This document shows positions 8,046 to 14,188 of a DNA stretch of 15,004 bases, in pieces. Positions within the stretch are counted from its first letter, which is position 1; every line of letters begins with the position of its first letter. The DNA lies in NCBI GenBank assembly GCA_947377425.1, contig CANCFZ010000033.1, positions 1-15,004 on the forward strand, read 5' to 3'. The notes below the pieces were generated by a model. It was not told the DNA's origin. It saw only the letters and a program-made list of their open reading frames with translations, and did no database searches. The DNA is from Flavobacteriaceae bacterium (GTDB lineage Bacteria; Bacteroidota; Bacteroidia; Flavobacteriales; Flavobacteriaceae). The position numbers and the translations under genes are program-made.

Positions 8046-8771
8046 ATGTTCCGTCACAAAGGCACTAAGAGAACTTTTTCTCATAATTTGCGATTGGCTT
8101 CGACATTGTCATTAATAGCTGGAATTGTAAATACCGCTGGTGTATTATCAGTTGCCACATTAACGACAAATGTTACAGGTCATTTTGCTTATTTTGCCGA
8201 AGCAATTTCGTTGAAAAATTACTCTAAAGCAATAACTTTTATACTCTTTATTTTATTTTTCTTATTGGGAGCTTTTAGTTGCAATCTACTTGTAGAAATT
8301 GTTTCCTTAAAAAAGCCAAGAATTGCTCATGCGTTACCAATGTTTATTGAGGTTATATTATTATCAAGTATTGGATTATGTGAAGATTTAAATAGCAACT
8401 ACATTGCTTATTCGCTATTATTCGCCATGGGATTACAAAATGCTTTGGTAACTAAAATTTCGCAATCAACAGTAAGAACAACGCATTTAACAGGATTATT
8501 TACTGACTTAGGAATTGAACTTTCGCAACTATTTTTCTACAAAAAACCAACGGAATTAAAAAGATTAACAAGAAATATATACCTAAGATTATCCATTATT
8601 CTTTTCTTCTTTTTTGGTTGTTTGTTTGGCGGTATTTTCTACAAAGATTATAATCTAAAAATATTACTATTTGCTGCATTAATTTTGATTGTTGCATTAC
8701 TATTTGACAACATTGTGGTATACTATCACTTGACAAAAAGACGTCTAAAGTCAAATTTACATGACGATTAA
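8046..8771 (+). CDS. DUF1275 (YoaK-type) integral membrane protein
   Basis: A 241-residue inner-membrane protein with about six hydrophobic segments at residues 17-38, 61-84, 96-112, 119-136, 180-199 and 204-226. The family signatures of DUF1275/YoaK are present: AGIVNTAGVL at 25-34, TTNVTGHFA at 40-48, and GLQNALVTKISQSTVRTTHLTG at 129-150 followed by DLGIELSQ. The N-terminus is basic (RHKGTKR), consistent with the cytoplasm. The family has no proven function; a transporter role has been suggested elsewhere but is not shown here. It is tail-to-tail with aat, with seven bases between the stop codons and no terminator between them. It may be co-transcribed with tag, but there is no evidence of a shared function. 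Confidence 0.85.
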   Translation: MFRHKGTKRTFSHNLRLASTLSLIAGIVNTAGVLSVATLTTNVTGHFAYFAEAISLKNYSKAITFILFILFFLLGAFSCNLLVEIVSLKKPRIAHALPMFIEVILLSSIGLCEDLNSNYIAYSLLFAMGLQNALVTKISQSTVRTTHLTGLFTDLGIELSQLFFYKKPTELKRLTRNIYLRLSIILFFFFGCLFGGIFYKDYNLKILLFAALILIVALLFDNIVVYYHLTKRRLKSNLHDD

Positions 8772-8778
8772 TATTTTA

Positions 8779-9417
8779 TTATTTTGATTTCAAAATCATC
8801 ATAAAACTTTCTCTTGAGATTTCAAATGCAGCTAATTTCTCCAAATGGTCGTTATGCACTTGACAATCTAAAAGTCTGTAATTATTGACTTTCAAATATT
8901 CAATCAATTTCACAAAAGCAACTTTGCTTGCATTTGGCACTTTGGAAAACATACTTTCTCCACAAAAAACATGACCTAAATCAACTCCATATAATCCGCC
9001 AACTAGTTCATTATTTTGCCATACTTCTAATGACATCGCTTTTCCTAATCGGTGCAATTCAGTATAGGATTTAATAATATCGTCTGTAATCCAAGTTCCA
9101 TCTTGTCCTTTTCGTTCTATTTGTTGACAATTGACAATTACGGATTCAAAAGCTTTATTTATAGTTACTTCAAATAGATTTCTGTTGATTATATTCCGTA
9201 AGCTTTTTGACACTTTGTAATCTTGTGGATTCACAACCATTCGTTCCGCTGGTGCCCACCAAAGAATTGGTTCGTCATCATTAAACCATGGGAAAATTCC
9301 ATTGTTATATGCCAAAAGTAATCGCTCAATCGACAAATCGCCACCCAAAGCCAAAATACCTTCGAAGGAAGCTTCTTCAACTGGCGGAAAATAAAGTTCT
9401 TTGGTTAGGAAATACAT
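8779..9417 (-). CDS. aat: Leucyl/phenylalanyl-tRNA--protein transferase
   Basis: Aat transfers leucine or phenylalanine from aminoacyl-tRNA to proteins with an N-terminal lysine or arginine, marking them for ClpS/ClpAP degradation (bacterial N-degron pathway) in the cytoplasm. The 212-residue length is normal. Conserved blocks are GDLSIERLLLAYNNGIFPWF at 26-45, WWAPAERMV at 53-61, GTWITDDIIKSYTELHRLG at 107-125, and GGLYGVDLGHVFCGESMFS at 140-158. In LLDCQVHNDHL at 182-192, D184 and Q186 correspond to the catalytic pair of the E. coli enzyme (D186/Q188). It lies downstream of the DUF3127 gene, but 136 bases away across a palindromic region containing its own promoter candidate, so it is probably transcribed separately or semi-independently. 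Confidence 0.95.
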   Translation of the reverse strand: MYFLTKELYFPPVEEASFEGILALGGDLSIERLLLAYNNGIFPWFNDDEPILWWAPAERMVVNPQDYKVSKSLRNIINRNLFEVTINKAFESVIVNCQQIERKGQDGTWITDDIIKSYTELHRLGKAMSLEVWQNNELVGGLYGVDLGHVFCGESMFSKVPNASKVAFVKLIEYLKVNNYRLLDCQVHNDHLEKLAAFEISRESFMMILKSK

Positions 9418-9422
9418 TTTTT

Positions 9423-9557
9423 AGAATATAGATAATAGAAAAAAGAATATAGAAAATAGAGCCGAAAAAAGGAAAGTCATTCTAAACATTTAACCAAAGT
9501 TATACATTCAGAATGACAGTCTATTTTTTATACTCTTTATTCTTTCCTCTTTTTTAG
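9423..9557. repeat. Imperfect palindromic intergenic element upstream of aat
   Basis: The core is a perfect 8-bp inverted repeat, GTCATTCT (9476-9483) and AGAATGAC (9510-9517). The left flank holds a purine-rich near-tandem repeat with a 21-base period (AGAATATAGATAATAGAA at 9423, AGAATATAGAAAATAGAG at 9444). The right flank (about 9519-9557) is pyrimidine-rich and roughly complementary to it. A dispersed Flavobacterium-type repeat is possible. The last bases overlap the DUF3127 stop. Confidence 0.5.
9495..9502 (-). promoter_or_regulatory. Candidate -7 box for aat
   Basis: Read on the minus strand this is TAACTTTG, a full match to TAnnTTTG. It sits in the spacer of the GTCATTCT/AGAATGAC inverted repeat. 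No good TTG is seen at -33. The predicted leader is about 70 bases. Confidence 0.35.
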
Positions 9558-9931
9558 AAAGGTAAATCGTCGTGTTCTTCTTCTTTAAAATCAGTTGCCG
9601 GAGCAAATGCTTCTGCAGCTGGCATTGGAGGCATTTGTGGTGCAACTGGAGCTTCTGATTGCATTTTTTCAATTCTCCATCCTTTAATTGAATTGAAATA
9701 TTTAGTTTCTCCTTGTGGATTAACCCATTCTCTTCCTCCTAAATTGATAGAAACTTTTACGTTTTCACCAACCACAACATTATTTAATAAATCACTTTTA
9801 TCTTGAACAAATTCAATCATGATGCTTTGTGGGTACTGCTCATCTGTAGTTACCACTAATTCTCTTTTTTTAAATGTTGGACTTACTTGTTGTTCGTCGC
9901 CAACTACTTTTACTTTTCCTGAAACTTCCAT
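9554..9931 (-). CDS. DUF3127 protein with an SSB-like acidic C-terminal tip
   Basis: A 125-residue protein. Residues 1-90 match the DUF3127 family: MEVSGKVKVV, FKKRELVVTTDEQYPQ, IMIEFVQDKSDLL, GENVKVSINLGGREW and KYFNSIKGWRIEK. The strand pattern suggests a small beta barrel of OB-fold type. Residues 91-113 form a Pro/Ala/Met-rich flexible linker, and the last residues are KEEEHDDLPF. That ending closely resembles the acidic tip of single-stranded-DNA-binding protein (DDDIPF in E. coli), which recruits repair and replication enzymes. The OB fold, linker and tip order therefore copies the plan of SSB, although it lacks the size of the canonical protein. A nucleic-acid-binding role is inference. 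It lies 13 bases downstream of the flavin reductase-like gene and is probably in the same operon. Confidence 0.8.
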   Translation of the reverse strand: MEVSGKVKVVGDEQQVSPTFKKRELVVTTDEQYPQSIMIEFVQDKSDLLNNVVVGENVKVSINLGGREWVNPQGETKYFNSIKGWRIEKMQSEAPVAPQMPPMPAAEAFAPATDFKEEEHDDLPF

Positions 9932-9944
9932 AATTATTCTAAAT

Positions 9945-10820
9945 TTATTGTTTTGCTAAAAGTACTTTCCAAGCGGTTAGCACTTCATTTTTATCTAAAT
10001 ATTCTTTTGCTAATTGGTGTTTTTTTACTTCGTCATCAGCACTCAAAACACCTTTCACTTCAAAATTTTGTTTTACAAATATAGTAATTTCTTCATTTGT
10101 TGGCAAAGATTCTACATTCCCTAATTTACCTAAATCATTTCCATTAAAAATAGGGCTTTCTTTTACAAAATCAGGAATCAAATCAACACCAATTCCTAAT
10201 GTAGCTAATGGTTTTTCGACTTCAAAAAGCCCATGATTGGCTCTTGAATACCAATTTCCACCCAATCTTGAAACCAAATCAATTTTCATGGGATCAATTG
10301 TTCCATTCTCGTCTAAAACAGCTTCGTTGATATGTATTTTTACTACTTCACAGATAATCATATTTCCTGCTCCACCTTCGGTTCCTAAAGCAATAATTTC
10401 GTTGACTTTACACTCAAATTGTACAGGACTTTCGGCAACACGATAAGGTTTTACAATATCTGACGGAATTGCTGTAAATCCAGCTTTTGCAAATTCATTT
10501 ACACCATCAGGATATTCAGTACTTGACAATGACATTTGTTGCACAATATCATAATTTACCACATTAATCACAACTTGTTTAGTGTTTTGACAATTAATCA
10601 ATGTGTGTTTTATAGAATTATCACGAACTCTACGAGCTGGTGAAAAAACCAAAATAGGCGGATTGGAACTAAAAATATTAAAGAAACTAAACGGTGATAA
10701 ATTAGGCTTTCCATTTTTATCAATGGTACTTGCAAATGCTATTGGTCTAGGAGCAACAGCACTTTGAAGATAACCTTGCAGTTTTGCCGGTGATAGTTCA
10801 TTAGGGTCAAGTGTTAACAT
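9945..10820 (-). CDS. Flavin reductase-like, FMN-binding split-barrel protein
   Basis: A 291-residue protein of the flavin reductase / flavoredoxin family. The segment APRPIAFASTIDKNGKPNLSP at 23-43, with SFFNIFSSNPPILVFSP after it, is the classic FMN-binding split-barrel start; VRLGGNW-like SRLGGNWYSR at 184-193 closes the first domain, and about 90 less conserved residues follow. Members bind FMN and pass electrons from NAD(P)H or ferredoxin; the partner here is unknown. I chose the ATG at 10818-10820 rather than one 45 bases upstream, because a full promoter (-33 TTG, 18-base gap, TATCTTTG) lies at 10837-10865, which would overlap a longer coding region. It precedes the DUF3127 gene by 13 bases and is divergent from the histidine kinase gene. 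Confidence 0.88.
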   Translation of the reverse strand: MLTLDPNELSPAKLQGYLQSAVAPRPIAFASTIDKNGKPNLSPFSFFNIFSSNPPILVFSPARRVRDNSIKHTLINCQNTKQVVINVVNYDIVQQMSLSSTEYPDGVNEFAKAGFTAIPSDIVKPYRVAESPVQFECKVNEIIALGTEGGAGNMIICEVVKIHINEAVLDENGTIDPMKIDLVSRLGGNWYSRANHGLFEVEKPLATLGIGVDLIPDFVKESPIFNGNDLGKLGNVESLPTNEEITIFVKQNFEVKGVLSADDEVKKHQLAKEYLDKNEVLTAWKVLLAKQ

Positions 10821-10836
10821 AGAAATTGAATTTGAG

Positions 10837-10865
10837 CAAAGATATGAATTCAATAGTAATAGCAA
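10837..10865 (-). promoter_or_regulatory. Bacteroidota-type promoter of the flavin reductase-like gene
   Basis: On the minus strand, TTG (10863-10865), an 18-base gap and TATCTTTG (10837-10844) fit the flavobacterial consensus TTG-N17-23-TAnnTTTG completely. The start would be near 10830, giving a leader of about 10 bases. This supports the ATG at 10820. Confidence 0.65.
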
Positions 10866-10922
10866 TTTCTAAAATCAATAACAATTTGAAAAAAATCATT
10901 ACTTTTAAACAAAAATTTATCA

Positions 10923-12071
10923 ATGCAATTTTCTGAAAAAAGAAACATTACACGTTGGACTATTATAATTGCATCATTCCTGATAGTTTTACTTATTTTA
11001 TGGAATACCTACTCATTTTTTCAAATCTTCAAAGAAGAAGAACGTGTAAAAATGAAACATTGGGCAATTGCACAGAAAAAAATCAACAGCGATGATTTGA
11101 ATGCTGATTTAGAATTACCCTTAGAAATTATCCAAAATGCGAGTATTCCAATTATAAAAACAGAGAACGATTCAATAATTGACATGATAAATGTTGACGA
11201 ACAGACTAAGAAAGATAAAACCAAATTAAGCAATTTATTAAACCGATTAAAAAGTCAAAACGACCCTATTGTGATGCAAATTTCAAAAGGGAAAACTCAT
11301 TATTTGTATTATGGTGATTCGACTTTGTTGAATAAATTAAAATACTACCCTTTCGCTTTATTGCTTATTATTTTCTTGTTTGGAGCATTAGTTTATAATT
11401 TTTATAAAAGTACCAAAATGGCTACCCAAAACAAACTTTGGGCTGGAATGGCAAAGGAAACGGCACATCAAATTGGAACGCCGCTTTCGTCATTGATTGG
11501 TTGGTTAGAAATTATGAAAGCCGACAATGTTGATGAAACAACGGTTTCTGAAATTGAAAAAGACATCAACAGATTGCAAACAATTACGGAACGATTTTCT
11601 AAAATTGGTTCAGAACCAGTTCTGGAAATTAAAGATATAGTAGAGGAAACTCAGAATTCATTTAATTATTTAAAATCTCGTTTTTCAAATCAAGTTGAAT
11701 TTAATTTTTCTGCACCAAATGAACCGATTATGGTTTCTTTAAATCCAGCTTTGCACAGTTGGACGATTGAAAATTTAATGAAAAATGCTATTGACGCTAT
11801 GAAAGGTCGTGGAAAACTGTCTTTAGCTATAGAAAATGATGGAAATCAAATAAAAATAAATATAACCGATTCTGGTAAAGGAATTCCTAAAAATCAATTC
11901 AAACGTGTTTTTGAACCTGGTTTTACCACTAAAAGACGTGGTTGGGGATTGGGCTTATCATTAACAAAAAGAATTGTTGTAGAATATCACAAAGGAAAAA
12001 TTAGAGTAGCTCATTCTGAAATTGGAAAAGGAACTACAATGCAAATTTTGTATAAAAAAGGAACTAGTTAA
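10923..12071 (+). CDS. Membrane-bound sensor histidine kinase
   Basis: A 382-residue two-component sensor kinase. Two membrane helices (about 12-31 and 142-162) frame an extracytoplasmic domain of about 110 residues with no recognised fold, the likely signal-sensing part. The cytoplasmic H-box ETAHQIGTPLSSLIGWLE contains the phosphorylation site H182 in HQIGTP. The ATP-binding domain shows the N-box (ENLMKNAIDAM, 283-293), the G1 box DSGKGIP (316-322), FEPGFTTK (330-337) and the G2 box GWGLGLSL (340-347). All catalytic motifs are present. There is no HAMP or PAS domain and no receiver domain, and no response-regulator gene is in the window, so its partner must be elsewhere. The gene is divergent from the flavin reductase-like gene and its stop overlaps that of the next, convergent gene. 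Confidence 0.92.
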   Translation: MQFSEKRNITRWTIIIASFLIVLLILWNTYSFFQIFKEEERVKMKHWAIAQKKINSDDLNADLELPLEIIQNASIPIIKTENDSIIDMINVDEQTKKDKTKLSNLLNRLKSQNDPIVMQISKGKTHYLYYGDSTLLNKLKYYPFALLLIIFLFGALVYNFYKSTKMATQNKLWAGMAKETAHQIGTPLSSLIGWLEIMKADNVDETTVSEIEKDINRLQTITERFSKIGSEPVLEIKDIVEETQNSFNYLKSRFSNQVEFNFSAPNEPIMVSLNPALHSWTIENLMKNAIDAMKGRGKLSLAIENDGNQIKINITDSGKGIPKNQFKRVFEPGFTTKRRGWGLGLSLTKRIVVEYHKGKIRVAHSEIGKGTTMQILYKKGTS

Positions 12072-12943
12072 TATTTTATTTTATATTTTTTTGGTTTAAT
12101 TTTATTAACTAAAAAAGCTTTTTCTCCGTTCCATTCATAGATTTCTTTCCATTCTTTAACATTGAAAATTGGATTAATTGCTTCTTCATCAACAGCTTCA
12201 CCTTCTTTAAAAACTTTTATTATTGTGTCTGGTTTTCCTCCTTTTTCTTTTGGGAAAATGAAATTTTCATTATAAAAATAAATTCCACCATCTGCCGAAC
12301 AAATTTTTCCGGGCAACTGTATTATTTTAGTACCATTCCATGCAAAATAATAAAATAGCGAAGGAATTCCGCAAGCTTCGCCATCAAAGCTGATTCTGTA
12401 AATATCAGTTATGCTTTTTAATCCCAAACCTCCGATTGCACTATTTTGAAAATAGGAACTTTCACCAAGCCTTTCCTGAAATGTTTTTTGACCTAAAACT
12501 GTATTTTTGTCATTTAAAATTTTAACCGAAATTGAAAAAACATCCAAACTATCTTTCTTTCTAATTTCATATTTATCAATTGTAGTTAAAAACGTAAGTG
12601 ATTTCTTTTTGGTGTATCCTAAAGCTAAAAATCCCTTCCAAAGATACCCTTTCAAAATAGTTCCAGATTTGCTTTGGTATTCGATTTCCACCCACGAAAC
12701 ATTAAGACCTTTAATAGCATAATCAATATCTGTTGCCTTCAATACCGTTATTTCCTTTCCAATTTGAAGAGAGTCCAATACAGTTGCTTTTGTTGATGGA
12801 GTAGCTCTTACATAGCAATTTGTCGCACCAATTATTGACTTAGAATTTTCATAGTTATTCCAATAATAATTATGAAAACTTTTTTCTTGTGAAAAAGATT
12901 GGAACTGTGAAATTAACACAACTAAAACAAAGATTTTTTTCAT
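12068..12943 (-). CDS. Exported protein with an SH3-like domain
   Basis: A 291-residue protein with a clear signal peptide (MKKIFVLVVLISQFQSFSQ, cleavage near residue 19). Residues about 38-110 look like a bacterial SH3 domain: ATNCYVRATPSTKATVLDSL is the common 'vR..ps..s.vi..l..G' pattern, followed by IGKEITVL, WVEIEY and GYLWKGFLAL. The remaining 180 residues are unrecognised, rich in aromatic residues, and contain a cysteine pair (EACGIPSLF and GKICSADGG) that could form a disulfide outside the cytoplasm. It lacks a lipobox and a T9SS signal, so a periplasmic location is likely. SH3 domains of this type often bind cell-wall peptides or protein partners; the role here is unknown. Its stop codon overlaps the kinase stop, tail-to-tail. 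Confidence 0.8.
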   Translation of the reverse strand: MKKIFVLVVLISQFQSFSQEKSFHNYYWNNYENSKSIIGATNCYVRATPSTKATVLDSLQIGKEITVLKATDIDYAIKGLNVSWVEIEYQSKSGTILKGYLWKGFLALGYTKKKSLTFLTTIDKYEIRKKDSLDVFSISVKILNDKNTVLGQKTFQERLGESSYFQNSAIGGLGLKSITDIYRISFDGEACGIPSLFYYFAWNGTKIIQLPGKICSADGGIYFYNENFIFPKEKGGKPDTIIKVFKEGEAVDEEAINPIFNVKEWKEIYEWNGEKAFLVNKIKPKKYKIKY

Positions 12944-12953
12944 ATTTTTTTAA

Positions 12954-13000
12954 ATAAAAACACCACAAACTTAGAGTATAAACTATAAATTTGTGGTGTT
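12954..13000 (-). terminator. Intrinsic terminator of the greA-HIT unit
   Basis: An 11-bp perfect stem, AACACCACAAA (12959-12969) with TTTGTGGTGTT (12990-13000), has a 20-base AT-rich loop. Read on the minus strand it ends in TTTTTATTT. It lies 17 bases after the HIT gene stop and just upstream of the SH3-protein gene. Confidence 0.8.
12966..12973 (-). promoter_or_regulatory. Candidate -7 box of the SH3-protein gene, within the upstream terminator
   Basis: The minus-strand sequence TAAGTTTG matches TAnnTTTG. It overlaps one arm of the terminator hairpin, and the predicted start near 12959 is about 15 bases before the ATG. No TTG is seen at -33. Confidence 0.35.
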
Positions 13001-13017
13001 ATATTATATTATTTTTG

Positions 13018-13407
13018 TTATAAATTAGCTTGAATTGCAATTACTAAATCTTCAAATTCTTCTTTAGCTAAAGTAACTTTGTTTTGAAAACGCATTTCGT
13101 CCATTTCGTTTAATGGAATTAAATGTACGTGAGCATGTGGCACTTCTAATCCTATAACTGCCATTCCTATTCGTTTGCAAGGAACTGTTTTCTCAAGAGC
13201 AATTGCAATTTTTTTGGAAAACTTCATTAATCCTATATACAAATCGTCTTCAATATCAAAGATTTTATTGATTTCTTGCTTTGGAATGCACAAAGTATGT
13301 CCTTTAGCATTCGGATTTACATCTAAAAAAGCTAGGAAATTTTCGTCTTCGGCTATTTTATAACAGGGAATTTCTCCGTTTACTATTTTGGTAAAAATAC
13401 TGCTCAT
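13018..13407 (-). CDS. HIT family (histidine triad) protein
   Basis: A 129-residue HIT-family nucleotide hydrolase or transferase, similar in size to HinT-type proteins that cleave nucleoside phosphoramidates or dinucleoside polyphosphates in the cytoplasm. The start SSIFTKIVNGEIPCYKI is typical for the family, so I chose the ATG at 13405-13407 rather than one six codons upstream (13425). LAFLDVNPNAKGHTLCIPK follows at 26-43. The histidine triad VPHAHVHLIPL has H91, H93 and H95; the third triad histidine is the usual nucleophile. The gene lies downstream of greA on the same strand, separated by 59 bases that include a short dispersed-repeat-like palindrome, and it ends in a strong terminator. 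Co-transcription with greA is likely. The true substrate is unknown. Confidence 0.93.
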   Translation of the reverse strand: MSSIFTKIVNGEIPCYKIAEDENFLAFLDVNPNAKGHTLCIPKQEINKIFDIEDDLYIGLMKFSKKIAIALEKTVPCKRIGMAVIGLEVPHAHVHLIPLNEMDEMRFQNKVTLAKEEFEDLVIAIQANL

Positions 13408-13429
13408 AATGTTATTTGGTTTCATTAAA

Positions 13430-13455
13430 GCACTTCGACTGCGCTCAGTGTGACA
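13430..13455. repeat. REP-like palindromic intergenic element
   Basis: The sequence between greA and the HIT gene contains CACTTCGACTGCGCTCAGTG (13431-13450) followed by TGACA. CACT and AGTG form the outer arms. It is markedly richer in G and C than its surroundings. I recognise this string as one that recurs between genes in Flavobacteriaceae genomes; that memory needs a search to confirm. Confidence 0.55.
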
Positions 13456-13466
13456 AAAAATAGTAA

Positions 13467-13943
13467 TTAATCGCGAGAAATTTCTAAAACTTCGAATTTC
13501 AAGGCTCCGTTTGGAACTGTTATTTCTGCTATTTCTCCTACAGATTTTCCAAGTAAACCTCTTCCAATTGGAGAAGTAACTGATATTTTACCGGTTTTTA
13601 AATCGGCTTCACTTTCGGCAACCAAAGTATATTTCATTTCCATTCCGTTAGCTTGGTTTTTAATTTTCACATTAGATAAAACCAAGACTTTAGAAAGATC
13701 TAAATGACTTTCGTCAATCAATCTTGCATTAGAATGTACTTCTTCTAGTTTAGCGATTCGCATTTCTAACATTCCTTGTGCTTCTTTAGCAGCATCATAT
13801 TCTGCATTTTCAGACAAATCTCCTTTGTCTCTTGCTTCTGCAATATCGGCTGATGCTTTTGGGCGCATCACACTTTTTAAATGATCTAATTCTTCTCTAA
13901 GTTTTTTTAAACCTTCTGCTGTGTAATAAGATACAGTACTCAT
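13467..13943 (-). CDS. greA: Transcription elongation factor GreA
   Basis: GreA binds in the secondary channel of RNA polymerase and stimulates cleavage of backtracked RNA, rescuing stalled complexes. The 158 residues match the family. The N-terminal coiled coil (about 10-75) has the tip DLSENAEYDAAKEAQ at 42-56, where D42 and E45 correspond to the catalytic acidic pair D41/E44 of E. coli. The C-terminal domain contains SPIGRGLLGKSVGEIAEI and ends FEVLEISRD. The gene is transcribed toward the HIT gene. Its leader on the minus strand (13944-14084) contains a hairpin with a T run close to a promoter-like box, which may limit read-through into greA. Confidence 0.96.
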   Translation of the reverse strand: MSTVSYYTAEGLKKLREELDHLKSVMRPKASADIAEARDKGDLSENAEYDAAKEAQGMLEMRIAKLEEVHSNARLIDESHLDLSKVLVLSNVKIKNQANGMEMKYTLVAESEADLKTGKISVTSPIGRGLLGKSVGEIAEITVPNGALKFEVLEISRD

Positions 13944-14052
13944 AATTTCATTTCTTTGTTTGCTTCTAATTTCACAAAATCATTGTTAAAAAGAAGTTAT
14001 TATTTTGTTTGTAGTATATTAAAACTACTTTTTCGTCGTTATTATAAAATAG

Positions 14053-14084
14053 AAAAAATCCCATCAAGACGGGATTTCTTTTTT
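14053..14084. terminator. Terminator-like hairpin in the greA leader
   Basis: A 7-bp perfect stem, AAATCCC (14056-14062) and GGGATTT (14071-14077), encloses an 8-base loop. It has T runs on both sides (14079-14084 on the plus strand; six A residues at 14053-14058 give TTTTTT on the minus strand). No gene on either strand ends just before it. On the minus strand it sits about 110 bases upstream of the greA start. Confidence 0.7.
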
Positions 14085-14092
14085 CAAAGATA
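14085..14092 (-). promoter_or_regulatory. Candidate -7 box of greA
   Basis: Minus-strand TATCTTTG is a full match to TAnnTTTG. Transcription would begin near 14079, right at the edge of the hairpin at 14056-14077. No -33 TTG is seen at the expected distance. Confidence 0.45.
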
Positions 14093-14112
14093 TATATTGT
14101 ATATTAAATTCC

Positions 14113-14120
14113 TACTTTTG
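14113..14120 (+). promoter_or_regulatory. Candidate -7 box of the Rieske-like lipoprotein gene
   Basis: TACTTTTG matches TAnnTTTG exactly. A TTG occurs at 14097-14099 but only 13 bases away, which is short. The leader to the ATG at 14189 would be about 60 bases. It is divergent from, and 20 bases away from, the greA box. Confidence 0.4.
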
Positions 14121-14188
14121 TTTAATAATGCAATACAAAGTTAACTAATTTAATTTTTTTGAACTACACTTTTGATACATTTTTTAAA

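Noticed and set aside
8781..8796. Inverted repeat ATTTTGA-TT-TCAAAAT as terminator for the tail-to-tail pair
   Set aside because: It lies within the aat coding end, has a two-base loop, is purely AT-rich apart from one pair, and has no clear T run.
10237..13363. Short frames opposite real genes (10237-10446, 11021-11233, 12507-12722, 13175-13363)
   Set aside because: Each lies entirely opposite a well-supported gene and shows no family motif.
13956..14144. Plus-strand reading frame of 62 codons upstream of the Rieske-like gene
   Set aside because: It runs through the terminator-like hairpin and both promoter boxes, and its protein has no domain, signal or family character.
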